Positions 1 to 10,699 of a stretch of 64,000 bases of DNA are shown piece after piece. Source of the DNA: Macrostomum hystrix. Taxonomy: Eukaryota > Platyhelminthes > Macrostomidae. The notes under the pieces were generated by a model. The model saw only the letters and a program-made list of their open reading frames with translations. It did no database searches and had not been told where the DNA came from. The stretch's first letter is position 1. Every line of letters starts with the position of its first letter. The position numbers were made by a program, and so were the translations under genes. The stretch lies in contig CATNEN010000007.1 in the NCBI GenBank assembly GCA_950097015.1, positions 13,417,001-13,481,000 on the forward strand, in the 5' to 3' direction.

Positions 1-94
1 TGATAATGTGGAAGGCCTTTTCACTGAAGGCCTTTATTAATCAAAGCAGGCCCGTTAGCCTTCTTACGCCAGCAATGCTGATACTAGAGCAGTT

Positions 95-611
95 TTATGA
101 GGACAGCAGCTTCTTTGTATGACAGCAGCTTCTTCTTGGACGGGCACAGAGGAATCCTAGATCCAAAGATTCTATGGCATGTCCGCATGTTGAGGATGGA
201 GACCTTGGCGGCTGTGTCCACCATTGAGGAATGCTGCGATCATTGATCCTTACATTGGCTCTCTTGTACTTGCCTTTCTCGCTCGACCCAACAGCAAAGA
301 TGCTCTGCTGGCTAGAGCTGTCTACCTTGACATCTTGAACCTTCTTGCGGCCTGAGGCCGGACCTGGCTGGTGTCGCGTTGCTGCTCTTGCACACCTTGG
401 CAAAGTGGTTGCGCCTACCGTACTTTGTGCACGCCTTCCCTTGTGATGCACAGTGCAGATCACTGCCCATGTGGTGGCCTGGCTGGCTGCATTGCGAGCA
501 GCAGAAGTGAACCTGTTGACCCGCCTGGCGCTGCTTGGCATTGTATAGAGCTCTCTTGGCATTGATCTTCTTACCAGTCAGCAATTTCTTGCTCTGGACC
601 ACCAATTCCAC
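95..611 (-). pseudogene. Gypsy-type gag zinc-knuckle and protease remnant
   Basis: Two overlapping minus-strand frames carry the nucleocapsid-to-protease part of a Ty3/Gypsy retrotransposon. The frame at 312-611 holds two Cys/His knuckles; the second should read C-x2-C but has Tyr in place of the second Cys (CTKYGRRNHFAKVC). Further downstream on the minus strand, around 100-230, another frame gives a protease-like VDTAAKVSILN stretch, resembling the D-T-G-A active-site loop with the Gly changed to Ala. The frame changes and the altered motifs show a dead copy. No LTR, reverse transcriptase or integrase lies next to it. The family call rests on the order knuckle then protease. Confidence 0.6.
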
Positions 612-2410
612 CTGGGCTTGTGCCAGTATTGTGCCTGTTAGCCAACTGAGTGAGACAAGACAAAGTCAATTAAATCAAAGGAGAGGTGCTCTCTTGTGTA
701 GCAAGGGTTGTGCTCATATATTGTCAATAGCACATGTAAATAGTTAATAGATGGCATAAGTACAGTGTGAGCAATAGTTCACATTTGTCATTTAAAACAG
801 TACTGCCTTACTTTAGTGAGTTATGTAAGCAGTATCTTGTTTATTATCTGATCATCTCTTAGGTAATGTTCAATAAAAATGCTTGTTTGTGCTTTACATA
901 CTTTTCTAGGTAGTGTCTTTCTGTATACTTTACTCTGATCAAATATCTTTTTCTGGGAATTACCTGTTTACTAGGTTTACAGCACAAATTATTTTATACA
1001 TTTCATACAATGAATTTCTTTCTGAGAATAGTTCCCTCTTTGGACCAAAAGGTCACTTGAAGTCTTTAATAATAAATAAAATATTTGGATCTCTATTAGA
1101 ACTGCATTTCAATGCTTTCACAATTACAAACTACATAGTTGATTTATTTCCTCATGTACTTATACTAAGTTCTGTCTCTTTTCCACTATAATTTAAATGA
1201 TGCTTCACAATATCTTTAACAACATACTAACACTTGTAGAGTACAGTAGAACCTTATTTAAATTTAAGATTTTCTTTTTAACTAAAAATTGCTTTTAAAC
1301 CTTTAGTTGTCAATGTGCTTATGCTGAATTGCAGATTGGTATTGTTAGCATAAATATAGATATTAATAATAGCAAATCTATTCTTTAAAGTGACTTAAAA
1401 TATGTATTTACCAACTGCTACAGTTTGCAAGTCAGTTACTTCTAACTTTCACTTTTAACATTGGGGGAAATAGCTGTCTTATGTCAACTGAAAATAAACA
1501 AAACTTTTTATATTATCTACATATTTATCATGCTAAACTTTTATACTTTGTTTGTCCTTCTTCATTCAAAATGTTGATTAATAAGCAAAAAGGCAATAAA
1601 GTAAAAGAAACATGCTGATATATATTTGTCTAGATTTAAACACATTTGTTTTACACATTTATACATTTGTTACAATCATTGTTGTAATTATACTCTAAAT
1701 AAGTATTAAGATATGGTAATAATATAGATGAAAAAACAATTATACAATTATCAATTACAGTAGTTCGTATAAATATCAACAAAATATATTCAATAGTATA
1801 TTTAGAAATGTAGACAAAATACTACAAATTTACTTTAGTTGAATTGTAAATTTCATATTAAAAAAGCAAGCATTATTTGAAATACTTAATTTATAAGCTT
1901 ATATACAACAACCTGGTTTGATTAGCATAAGTACCAACTTGTATGCAACATACATTCTAATGATTGATTTTTGGACTGAACATCCACACTGGGTAAAAAT
2001 GTTTTGTTACCTCAGTTATTTATTTTTGTTTCCAGTTCAAAGTTTAGTTTGTGCAAATAGAAATGTAGTAAACAATTAATAATGGTAGAACAAAATATGC
2101 TATTTATTTTTGCATAGTGAAGTATAGGGCAGGCAGGCAGCAGAAGTGTTTCCTAAAGAAGACCTGTGTTTAGGCAGTGGCTTGGTTTACGTATGGGTGC
2201 CATTTGCACTGGGGTCGGAACAAGCTGGTGTAGCTAGAAGGCACTCAGTATAATGAAATTCTCTGACTTGCTGTGCATATTTTTCCGATCACCAATAATT
2301 TGTCTATTGGTGCCATCCTTTTGGCGGACTAATTGGGCTTAATCCTATTTGATAGCCCTGCGAGAGCTAGTGTAATTTTTTTAATTTTTTTACTAGTATT
2401 CAAATTTCAC
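612..2410. other. AT-rich stretch without a recognised gene
   Basis: About 1.8 kb of strongly AT-rich sequence upstream of CLPTM1. I see only short chance frames, the longest about 92 codons at 913-1191 with no family resemblance. It probably contains the promoter and any 5' untranslated exon of CLPTM1, but no such element can be pinned down by eye. Confidence 0.5.
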
Positions 2411-2457
2411 ATTGAAGTCGTTTTTGGCTTACAGTTGGTTCACTCATCTTAAATTTC

Positions 2458-2459
2458 AG
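2458..2459 (+). other. Splice or trans-splice acceptor before CLPTM1 start
   Basis: The sequence cttaaatttcag ends at 2459, nine bases before the ATG at 2469. A second acceptor-like ggcttacag ends at 2434. An acceptor this close to the start codon fits either an intron in the 5' untranslated region or spliced-leader trans-splicing. It also argues that ATG 2469, not the TTG-initiated extension from 2412, is the start. Confidence 0.45.
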
Positions 2460-2468
2460 TTAGTGCGC

Positions 2469-4149
2469 ATGACTGATACAACTGCAGTCGCCCCAACAAG
2501 CGGGGCCGCCGCTGCACCAGCAGCTGCCGCTGGCGACGTACAGCAGGGCGCTGAAGAACAGCGCCCGAATGGCTGGGCAATGTTTAAGGGATTCATAATT
2601 CGTATGCTCATTATCTACTTCATCAGTAGTCTGTTTCGGCGAGGCCAGCAACCCCAAGCTCCGTCTGTAGATTCATCTGCGGCCGGCGGTCGTTTACCCT
2701 GTCAGAACATGTTTCCGAAGAACAGCAAGCTAGACCTATGGGTATTCGTTAACTATGAACGGAATTTTTCTCGATTCAATGAGGCCTCTGATCTATTTTG
2801 GCACAAGCCTGGTTTAGTCTATGGCGACTGGGAGAGCGGTGAAAATGGAGACGGGGTCTATAGCAAGCATGGCGAGATTCCTGTGCCAGAGTCCGTCATG
2901 AACAATGGCAGTTTGTATGTTCATACCTTTTTAGTACGGCCCGGAAACTCGCCCGACCCGAACAGCCGCTACCACGACAAACGCTACACAATCTACAGCG
3001 GCCGCATGCTCACTAAGTATAAACGGAAGCGAGTATCCAACACACAAAATCTGCTTACTGGCAGCACTGACGGTCCACTAGACACAGAGGGACTGGCTGG
3101 CGGAACGACACGTCTGCCACCCAGCACGCACTGGCACCCTAACCTTACTATTAGTCTTGTGGACGATCATACACCATGGACACCTGGCTCGCTGCCACCA
3201 CCTCTTGATGAATTTGTGCAGTTCCATCCCGCAACGAATGAGTATTATCCCATCTTGTACTACAATGACTACTGGAATCTTCACTCAGACTACCTGCCTG
3301 TGAATAATACCACACCGATTTTGAATTTAACGGTAACTTACCAGCCGCTGTCACTCTTCCGTTGGCAGCTGTATGCAGCGCAGTCTATGCGCAATAAGTG
3401 GTACGGAGCTTTCCTTGGTGAGGATACCTTCCAGGAATCAGATGAAGAGCAAGACACGCTAAAGCGAACTTTAGTCGAGACTAATCCTTACCTGTTAGCT
3501 CTGACTGTCGTTGTGAGCTTGGTGCACTCGGTTTTCGAATTCCTAGCTTTCAAGAACGACATCCAATTCTGGCGTAGCCGCCAGTCGCTCGAAGGTCTTA
3601 GCGTGCGCAGTGTATTCTTTAGTGTCTTCCAGTCAGTTGTTGTTCTTCTGTATGTGATGGATAATGAAACTAACTTTGTTGTGCGGGTATCCGTTTTTGT
3701 GGGACTGCTGATTGAGCTCTGGAAGATCAAGAAGGTGGTCGACGTGCAAATTGACTATGGCACCAAGCTGCTGGGTCTGATTCCGCGAGTGCACCTGACT
3801 GAGAAGTCCACCTACACAGAGTCGCCAACCAAGAAGTATGACCAGCTGGCATTCCGCTACCTGAGCTGGCTGTTGTTTCCTTCGTTGGGTGTGTACGCTG
3901 TGTACTCCCTGCTATACCAGGAGCACAAAGGATGGTACTCTTGGGTGCTGAGCATGCTGTATGGATTCTTGCTTACGTTTGGATTTATTATGATGACACC
4001 CCAACTGTTCATCAACTATAAGATGAAGTCAGTGGCTCACCTGCCTTGGCGGATGCTAACCTACAAGGCACTCAACACTTTCATTGACGACATTTTCGCC
4101 TTTGTGATCCGTATGCCCACGCTGTATCGAATTGGCTGCCTTCGCGACG
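2469..4149 (+). CDS. CLPTM1: CLPTM1 (cleft lip and palate transmembrane protein 1), exon 1
   Basis: First and main coding exon of a CLPTM1-family multipass membrane protein. The family acts in the ER and early secretory pathway; in mammals it retains GABA-A receptors and the relative CLPTM1L is a lipid scramblase. Visible features: an Ala/Pro-rich N-terminus, an N-terminal membrane segment (about residues 37-56), a long lumenal domain with several N-x-S/T sites, then a hydrophobic C-terminal block containing conserved family text such as YLSWLLFPSLGVYAVYSLLY and TPQLFINYKMKSVAHLPWRM. The exon ends within codon 561 at 4149, followed by the donor gtatgt. With exon 2 the protein is 626 residues, close to the 669 of human CLPTM1. 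The open frame that runs on to 4187 is intronic read-through. Confidence 0.95.
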
Positions 4150-5275
4150 GTATGTCCCGAGACTTTATGCTGGTTTTTCTTATTTGATTTCAAAATGATC
4201 GCTCCGAACAGTTTATTTTCACTTTGTTTGGAGCTTGATGCACTAGCTAAGCATTTAATAAAAATGCTGTATATATTTTGTATACCTAATATCGGTTAGC
4301 ACATGTACTCGTAGCAAACGGTCGGATATGTTTAAATGGTTAAGTAAGGATTAATACAATGGGTAATACGGGCTTCCAGTCTTTAACACAAAATCTGCGA
4401 TGGGGTCGGTTCTTACACTTGATGTAATAACTATTTAATACACTTTTAATTCATGTAATAACTGTTAAGATTGTATTTTAATAATACGCAAGAGAATGTT
4501 TAAACATCCATTGGATGTCCTGGCCACAGCTAGGCTGAACAAAATGTTTGAGGAGCAATTTGTTGCTAATTAATTAGTTTCATTTGCTCTTTTATTTATG
4601 TTTGACCTAGGAATTTCACTAAGGAATATCAGAACAATTTTTTTTGTTTAATTCCTAGGCGAAGCGGCTATAAGCGGCTCGGGAAGGGGCGGGCGCACAG
4701 GGGCGAAGACGGAGGCTCTTGTGCGAAAATAAAAGCATCACACTATGTGCACCCTAACGGACCAATTTATTTCACCTAGTGCTTTTTTCTGTATTTGACA
4801 GCAAGGATATTGGTTGCTCGCGAACCAGTATAGTAGAAAATGGCGGTCTTGTACAGCAAACTTACAAATAACGTAGCTCATACTTTCATTCGTACGGGCT
4901 TGAGCTATTTTTTAAATATCTTTGATTGCTCTTTAGGCTAATATATTGCGATTCAAACACACAGTTTTGCTTATTATTCGCTTTTATGTCGTCTTTGCAA
5001 ACGTTGAACATCTTATCGTCTTAGATTTCTCTAGTAGCCTTTCTAAAGGCCATAAAATCGCTTTCGGATATAATCCTGCGAATAATATCTACCTTCTGAA
5101 ATTTTACTTTTAAATAAGACAAAACAGCATTCTTTTGGGCATGGGAATGTCTACTCAACTTGAACTTTATTGAATGGGAGTAGTTCTTCTATACTAAGCA
5201 ACAATATTATCACATGAAATCTGTCAGCCCCTTATGGTCCTTCGCCGACGAACTTGATTTTCGCTTTTTCCGCAG
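4150..5275 (+). other. CLPTM1: CLPTM1 intron
   Basis: A 1,126-base intron inferred from the donor GACG/gtatgt at 4149-4155 and the acceptor tttttccgcag ending at 5275. Splicing joins a phase-1 codon and restores the conserved family run R-D-D-V-I-F-F-I-Y-L-Y-Q-R. The intron is AT-rich apart from a short GC-rich patch near 4665-4720. I see no gene in it. Confidence 0.9.
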
Positions 5276-5475
5276 ATGTGATCTTCTTTATCTACCTGTA
5301 CCAGCGCTACATCTACCCAATGGACCCAAAACGTTTAAACGAGTACGGCACGAGTCAAGAGATGATGCAGCCAGGCGACTCCGGTTCTGATCAGGTGCCT
5401 GCATTAATGGAAGCTGAGGAGACTGAAGTGTCTGAAGCAGTGGAGCCAAGTCCGAGGGAAAAGAAGCAGCAGTGA
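5276..5475 (+). CDS. CLPTM1: CLPTM1, exon 2 (C-terminus)
   Basis: The last coding exon starts right after the acceptor cgcag and supplies the final hydrophobic segment (VIFFIYLYQRYIYPMDPKRL), the conserved N-E-Y-G motif, then an acidic, poorly conserved tail ending in KKQQ and TGA at 5473-5475. The join to exon 1 is exact in phase: one base from exon 1, two from exon 2. The acidic cytosolic tail is usual for the family. Confidence 0.93.
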
Positions 5476-5805
5476 GGCAAGATTTAGAATCCACTGTTAG
5501 CAATCACACTTTTGATGTTATTCGCTTTTTTGCCATTAAAGCCGGAGCTTGCGAACAATCTTGTTTAACCATTATGTGTAACACGATCTGGCAACTCATT
5601 CTAGCTAGAAACTAGTGCAATTTTGTTCGTTACAAGTCCTCCGTTTTAAATATTGTTTCCTCATTTAAAAAACCACTGTATCCCTTTTCCATCTCTTTGA
5701 CGACTACTGTGGTATATCCTAAACCATATTAATCACTAACTTGCCTATGTAGTCTAATTGATGTTGTGCTTGTGTAGTGCTGCACTGCTAGCCTCGCTTA
5801 GAGTG

Positions 5806-5811
5806 AATAAA
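5806..5811 (+). terminator. Polyadenylation signal of CLPTM1
   Basis: AATAAA in the context gagtgaataaagttcg, about 330 bases after the CLPTM1 stop and on the same strand. It is the first canonical hexamer downstream. Confidence 0.55.
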
Positions 5812-5993
5812 GTTCGAAAGGCAATGGCTTTATGTATGAGTATTGCCGCTGAATTAGTTTGTTTGTTCCATTTTTATTTGTTAGACTTTTCCTTTTTATT
5901 TTATAAAGCGAACGAGTTATTCAGAACTGCTCATTAGTTGCACGGTAAAAAATACATACAAAGGTTTGCACAAGAGATATAAGAATGGTGTTA

Positions 5994-7455
5994 CGAGGGC
6001 TATCCCGAAAGTAAGCTTCGCTCAACAATAAAAAGGCAACAGTAGTCAAAGTTTTAGTTCATGTCATAGTTATTCCACAAATTTTCCGCCAAGGTCCACG
6101 CACTTTTGCCAGCGCCGTACCCACGCTTCACAAACAGCATCGCAGCCCCCGGTTGCCAGATGCCGCAAAGCTGATGAAGCATTAATCTGCTCCACAGAGG
6201 TAAAACGGTGACCATGAAGACTCTCCTTCATTCTGGGAAATATATAGAAGTCCGCTGAAGCCAAATCAGGTTAATAGCGTGGCTGTGCCAGGACCTCCCA
6301 GCTCCAGGACTCCAGGAGCTCCTCCACTCTTCTGGTGCAGTGCACAGGTGCGTTGTTATTGTGAAAATCCACGCCTCTCTCCACCAAACCAGGCCGCTTT
6401 TCCTGATGGCTGGCCTCAGCTTTTCTTGTAGTACCCATTAGTACTATTCTGCATTCACCTTGGTGCCGATTGGCATTGGTCAGTCCACAAGGGCTCCATG
6501 GATGTCAAAAAAGACGATGTGCATCACCTTCAAGGAGCTCTGCTTCCGTTGAATCTTCTCAGGACTCGCTGATCGTCTTGGAAGCCACTGGGCTGACTGG
6601 CGCTTGAGCTCAGGATCCCACTCGTAGACCCATGTCTCATCCCCCTATGTCACAATTCTGCAGAAAAAGTTGCTTCCTTCTCGATTATATCGTCGAAGGT
6701 GCCCTTGCGCCTGGGTCACCCTCTCCTTCATTTGGTCCTCAGTCAGTAGATGAGGCACCCACTTTTGCGAAGATCTTCTGCATGTCCAACTACTCAGTAA
6801 GAATGCGCTGCACTGTGCTGTGAGGAATGTCCAGGAGGTCCTCAATCTAATTGCTAGTCAATCTGCTATCCACAGTGACTGCAGCTTTGACACGCGCGGC
6901 ATTTGCATCAGTGGTGGCTGTTCGCCTTCCAGACAGCTCTTTGTCTTCCATCGACAGCCTAGGCCTTCTTGAACTTCACGGACCCATTTCCAAACCGTTT
7001 GAATTAATAGAGCATCTTCTTTCAGAACTTGTCGAAGCTATTCATGAATCTCTGATTTTGATTTGCCAGCCAAAACTTAAAACTTGATGATGTTTCTGAT
7101 GTCGTATCGTGTGAAAAAAGCCGAGGTGGCCATCTTTGCTAATGAAGCTGTGTTAACTTAATGCGCTGCAGCTTGTGAAGTAAAGCGAAATAAAATGAAG
7201 ATCAATTATTAATTAATGAAGTTTCCAAAATTCGTTGAAGCAACATGTTTCGCAACATTTGTTTTGCTTCCATTTGAAAAGTTCTTCACATTTTAATGTG
7301 AAAAAACGTGACAAGTTCCCATCTCGCTAGTGCGTGAAAATCAGCCTTTGATAAATTGTCCCGACTTCTAGTAATCATTGGACTAAGCACGTTTGTCAAA
7401 AATGAACTTAAGAAAATTTATTCTACAGCGAAACTTATTTTTGGGATAGCCGTCG
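5994..7455 (-). mobile_element. Mariner-family DNA transposon, inactive
   Basis: A 1,462-base element with terminal inverted repeats. The left end begins CGAGGGCTATCCC, and the right end read in reverse begins CGACGGCTATCCC. Over 29 bases the two ends match at 25 positions. A TA dinucleotide flanks each side (5992-5993 and 7456-7457), the target duplication expected of Tc1/mariner. It lies between CLPTM1 and ATP5MK. The transposase inside is a pseudogene. Confidence 0.88.
6070..7133 (-). pseudogene. Mariner transposase pseudogene
   Basis: The start ATG is at 7133-7131 (MATSAFFTRYDIRN) and the final stop at 6070-6072. Several in-frame stops interrupt the N-terminal half, the first after only 18 codons. 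Recognisable blocks include a WVYEWDPELK region, a first catalytic Asp block near 6500 (HIVFFDIHG) and a C-terminal block with a decayed LFP motif and VRRWQKCVDL. The second catalytic block, which in mariners reads H-D-N-A-P or similar, appears near 6351-6378 as DFHNNNAPVH, so the catalytic Asp is Asn. Stops plus the missing Asp mean it cannot make an active enzyme. Confidence 0.85.
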
Positions 7456-7712
7456 TATAGTGCCAGATCACAAATAAAAATAGTAACGCACGCTTCTCAA
7501 TCCGATTAGAGAGGTCTTGAACTGAAATTAAGGACAGAAAACTGAAATAAAAGGCTTATGGAAAGCCCTTTTTATCTGCCATTTTTATAACAGATGTCCT
7601 AGCCACGGTTTAGTAGCCCTTTTTTCTGCTATTCTTACTTAAATGCATGCATTTTATTTATCGCTCGCAGAAATCATTGTCACCTATAAAATTCACAGCA
7701 AATAAAGACAAC

Positions 7713-7901
7713 ATGGCCGGAGGCGAACACTACCCAGACGATATGTTCAAGGGCTGGAGACGTTACTACAACACTTACACTACTCGAGGCCGCTTTAACG
7801 TAGTTGTTAGCACCTGGGGTGGCCTGTTCGCTTTGATGTTTCTGTTAAAGAGACGCGGCGGTAACAAGGCGATTGAACACCAGCCCAATCAGCACAAGTG
7901 A
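7713..7901 (+). CDS. ATP5MK: ATP synthase membrane subunit K (DAPIT/USMG5)
   Basis: A 62-residue protein resembling the DAPIT subunit of mitochondrial ATP synthase, which stabilises the enzyme and its dimers in the inner membrane. It has the family plan: a short polar N-terminus, the conserved block F-x-G-W-x-R-Y-Y-N-x-Y-T-T-R-G-R-x-N, one membrane segment (about residues 34-48) and a basic C-terminal tail. Human DAPIT has 58 residues. The start is the ATG in acaacATGGCC; an upstream in-frame ATG at 7647 would add 22 residues not seen in the family. Acceptor-like AGs end at 7670 (tttatcgctcgcag) and 7698, just ahead of the start. No intron interrupts the coding part. Confidence 0.9.
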   Translation: MAGGEHYPDDMFKGWRRYYNTYTTRGRFNVVVSTWGGLFALMFLLKRRGGNKAIEHQPNQHK

Positions 7902-8217
7902 TCGCTTTGGAACGTTTTTACAAACACAAAAAACTCTGATCTTAGCTATTTAGACATTTCTCTTAATCCGGCACAAAAGGAAGTAAAATACTCCTAAAGA
8001 ATGCACGACAGCGTATCAACTGTGCTGGAGAAATCAGTAGTCCATCAGCCTGTCAAAATCATTTGGGCATGAGCGAAACTTTGATCTAAAACCTATAATA
8101 ACCAGCCCTAATTTTTCGCATGTCTATTTAATATAATACAATTAGCTAATTTGTTTATTCCCTCTAAGTTCAACCAACCTTAACGGTTCTATGTGACATA
8201 CTTCCTTTTGTCGTGCA

Positions 8218-8223
8218 AATAAA
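8218..8223 (+). terminator. Polyadenylation signal of ATP5MK
   Basis: AATAAA in gtgcaaataaaaag, about 315 bases after the ATP5MK stop, same strand. Confidence 0.4.
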
Positions 8224-8592
8224 AAGAAAATAGGCTCTGAATATTCTAAAAAACCGAAAGTACAATCGACTTAGTGTTTTGTTAATCCCATTTTGTTCAG
8301 GTTGGGTTGTCACGATTGATTTTTTAGGAATTGAGGGATGACACACTGTTCGTTACCGTTCAGTTATTTAAGGTTGTAAATACTTCGCTTTTAGAAACAG
8401 AAGGTTCATCGGGATATTGAATTTTATTTAAGGTTTTATAGCAGCAAACTGCTAAAGCTAAGAACATTAGTTTGCTAAATTGCAAGTAAAATCGAGGTCG
8501 AGCAAAAAATATTTATATTTACTTTATATTTTCATGAAATTCATCCTGTGAAGTATGTTACACCTTGTCTCTTAATCTCTAATATACGAGTA

Positions 8593-8794
8593 CAAAGGGT
8601 GTTCCATATTGCGCTGTAACTTGTAATATTCAAGGAAAAAATATTGTTTTCCAAAGAGATGCGCTCATGCGCTCGTACTAAGCCGCTTTCCAACAACGCC
8701 AGATTGGCAAGATCGTTATAATCCGCTGAGTAGTATACGTATTTAAGCAGAATACAAAAGTAAAGGTACGATTACTTACAGAACACCCTTCGTA
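8593..8794. mobile_element. MITE with mariner-like ends
   Basis: About 200 bases with no coding capacity. The left end is CAAAGGGTGTTC and the right end read in reverse is CGAAGGGTGTTC, so 11 of the first 12 bases match. TA flanks both sides (8591-8592 and 8795-8796). This matches a Tc1/mariner-type miniature element, and the ends differ from those of the mariner at 5,994-7,455, so another family mobilised it. Confidence 0.55.
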
Positions 8795-8956
8795 GTTATA
8801 ATGAAATTTAGCGAATAAGATAAAAATTTCGCATTAGAAATGAGCTTTTTATTATAGTTAAAGCTTAAAACTCCAGTTCAATCATTCTTTCTTCAGCTCT
8901 TTAAGCAACAGAGCTAAACCTGCCAAGCTGTTACCATTAAGTTATCATTGTCAGTG

Positions 8957-10279
8957 ATGTCCGCTAATGAATCAAAAAATCTGCGAGATTCCAAAGCCCT
9001 AAACGTTGAGGACGGCCGCCACTTTATAAACGAAGTCCCAGATTTTAACTTGCATGAGACAACCTCGACGCTCATTGTACGAGTTCCTTCCGCAGATGAC
9101 GGCAGTAGTATGTGTCGGCTTTCAGAGGATTTTCGGCAACGGTTGAAGCAAACGTTAGTGCATCTTCTCAATCACGCAGTACCCACTCTGATTACTCTGC
9201 CCATGTCCGACAGGTCTGTGTACACCGGCAAAGCAGGGGTTGCGTACCTATTTTGGCATCTTTCTCGTACAGGGCTTGTGCCAAACGCAGAGCGCCTTCT
9301 GACCCACGCCCTTGAAATCCTCAAAGATCTCTTTAGCCGCATTGACTGCCGCCGACTCAGCTTCCTCTGCGGAGACTCTGGTGTATTAGCTCTGACTGCA
9401 GTGTTACACTGGCGCCACGGTGACAGAGACCTCGCTAACCGCTCTCTAAAGCAGCTACTAAGTTTGCAGGCAGCCACTTCTTCTAATGATACTCCTAATG
9501 AACTTTTGTATGGAAGATGCGGTTACCTATTTTCTTTGGCCTTCGTTTCCTATCAACTATCAGATCTTCCGCCAGATTCACGCAGTGAACTTACTGCCGC
9601 GGCTCGGATGGTTGCAAGGCGAACTATGGCGGATGGAGCCGAGTTGTGGCGACAGCGAATTGGCCAGGGAAATGGACTTCTCTTTGAATGGCATAACTCC
9701 GTCTACTTCGGTGCCGCTCACGGGTTAAGCGGAATCGTGAGCGTTCTGTCTCGCATTCTGCCCAGCCTTGACTTACCCGAAGCCGAGCTTGCTGACGCTA
9801 AAGACCGGCTCAACGCAACAGTGGGATTCCTGCGTCGGCAACAATATCCGTCGTTTAACTACCCATCATCTATGGGCAGTAACAGAGACCGCTTGGTTCA
9901 CTGGTGCCACGGGGCTCCCGGCTTCGCCCTTATGTTTCTCTCTGTCGGTGACTTACCTGCTGCTCAGCAGTGTGCCGATGTAGTGTGGCACCGGGGCCTT
10001 CTGCACAAAGGTGATGGTCTCTGCCACGGAATTTCTGGCAATGGCTATGTGTTTTTGAGGCTTTACAACGCCACTGGTGATCCACGCTACTTACACCGTG
10101 CCGCTGCATTTGCTCAGTTTATGCTCACCTACTCGGGACCGGGACGCGAGCCCGATCATCCTCTGTCCCTTTTCGAGGGTCAGGCTGGAAAGCTTTGCTT
10201 TTTGGCTGATCTTCTGCTTTCCGAATGTTGCGAGACCATCTTTCCTGCAGCAGAACTACCCTCTGACTTTTCATTTTAA
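8957..10279 (+). CDS. LANCL: LanC-like protein (LANCL)
   Basis: A 440-residue, single-exon member of the eukaryotic LanC-like family, which is zinc-binding, has an alpha-barrel fold and binds glutathione. Mammalian LANCLs add glutathione to dehydro-amino acids in proteins. The zinc ligands are visible as HWCHG (Cys317) and LCHG (Cys356, His357). Family landmarks appear in order: YTGKAGVAYLFWHL, FLCGDSGVLA, NELLYGRCGYL, YFGAAHGLSGI, NYPSSMGSNRDRLVHWCHGAP, GLCHGISGNGYVFL and PLSLFEGQAGKLCFLADLL. Human LANCL1 has 399 residues; the extra length here is N-terminal. ATG 8957 is the first in-frame ATG; a strong acceptor (tctttcttcag) ends at 8896. All zinc ligands are intact. Confidence 0.95.
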   Translation: MSANESKNLRDSKALNVEDGRHFINEVPDFNLHETTSTLIVRVPSADDGSSMCRLSEDFRQRLKQTLVHLLNHAVPTLITLPMSDRSVYTGKAGVAYLFWHLSRTGLVPNAERLLTHALEILKDLFSRIDCRRLSFLCGDSGVLALTAVLHWRHGDRDLANRSLKQLLSLQAATSSNDTPNELLYGRCGYLFSLAFVSYQLSDLPPDSRSELTAAARMVARRTMADGAELWRQRIGQGNGLLFEWHNSVYFGAAHGLSGIVSVLSRILPSLDLPEAELADAKDRLNATVGFLRRQQYPSFNYPSSMGSNRDRLVHWCHGAPGFALMFLSVGDLPAAQQCADVVWHRGLLHKGDGLCHGISGNGYVFLRLYNATGDPRYLHRAAAFAQFMLTYSGPGREPDHPLSLFEGQAGKLCFLADLLLSECCETIFPAAELPSDFSF

Positions 10280-10344
10280 TTGATGATGAAATGTTTTTCG
10301 TCCTGGCTTTTATAAATGTTACGTGTATTCATCAGTAGGGAAGG

Positions 10345-10350
10345 AATAAA
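10345..10350 (+). terminator. Polyadenylation signal of LANCL
   Basis: AATAAA within gaaggaataaaact, 66 bases after the LANCL stop. Confidence 0.6.
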
Positions 10351-10555
10351 ACTTTTTTGTCCCAATAACCCGTGTACATCACAAGATCGTCATAAATCAT
10401 CATAAAAATATTTTATTTACAGCGCTATGTATAACACTGCAAGTAAGCTTGTTATACATTTGCACATTTGACTCTTTGAATCCATTTCCTGTCTCCGAGC
10501 CTTATATATATTGTCTCATTTTCTTAGTGATTTCGCCCCTTTTCAGCCTAAGCTC

Positions 10556-10663
10556 ATGAAGGCGGTACCGGCTCCCGAGGAATTGCAATGGGAGACCATG
10601 GTTGGCCAGCACCTGCTAGCCAGGGCTGCCACCAGCCACCAATGGGACAGCACAACCGACTGA
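10556..10663 (+). CDS. Possible small terminal exon or 35-residue ORF
   Basis: A pyrimidine-rich acceptor (cgccccttttcag, ending 10546) is followed ten bases later by an ATG opening a 35-codon frame (MKAVPAPEELQWETMVGQHL and on), a TGA at 10661, and an AATAAA at 10691. Acceptor, short frame and polyadenylation signal in that order suggest a tiny trans-spliced gene or the last exon of a gene whose other exons I cannot find. I recognise no family. It could also be chance. Confidence 0.25.
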   Translation: MKAVPAPEELQWETMVGQHLLARAATSHQWDSTTD

Positions 10664-10699
10664 CCCTAACAAAATGGGGCTTCCGCTTTGAATAAAGGA

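Noticed and set aside
4150-4187. Reading CLPTM1 to the stop at 4187 as its C-terminus
   Set aside because: A GT donor and the family-conserved continuation at 5276 show that this tail is intron.
8957-10279. Bacterial LanC or lantibiotic cluster origin
   Set aside because: The protein has the eukaryotic LANCL layout, is followed by an AATAAA signal and lies among host genes; no lantibiotic genes nearby.
9172-10283. Overlapping frames on both strands in the LANCL gene
   Set aside because: Shadows; only the 8957-10279 frame has the zinc ligands and family sequence.
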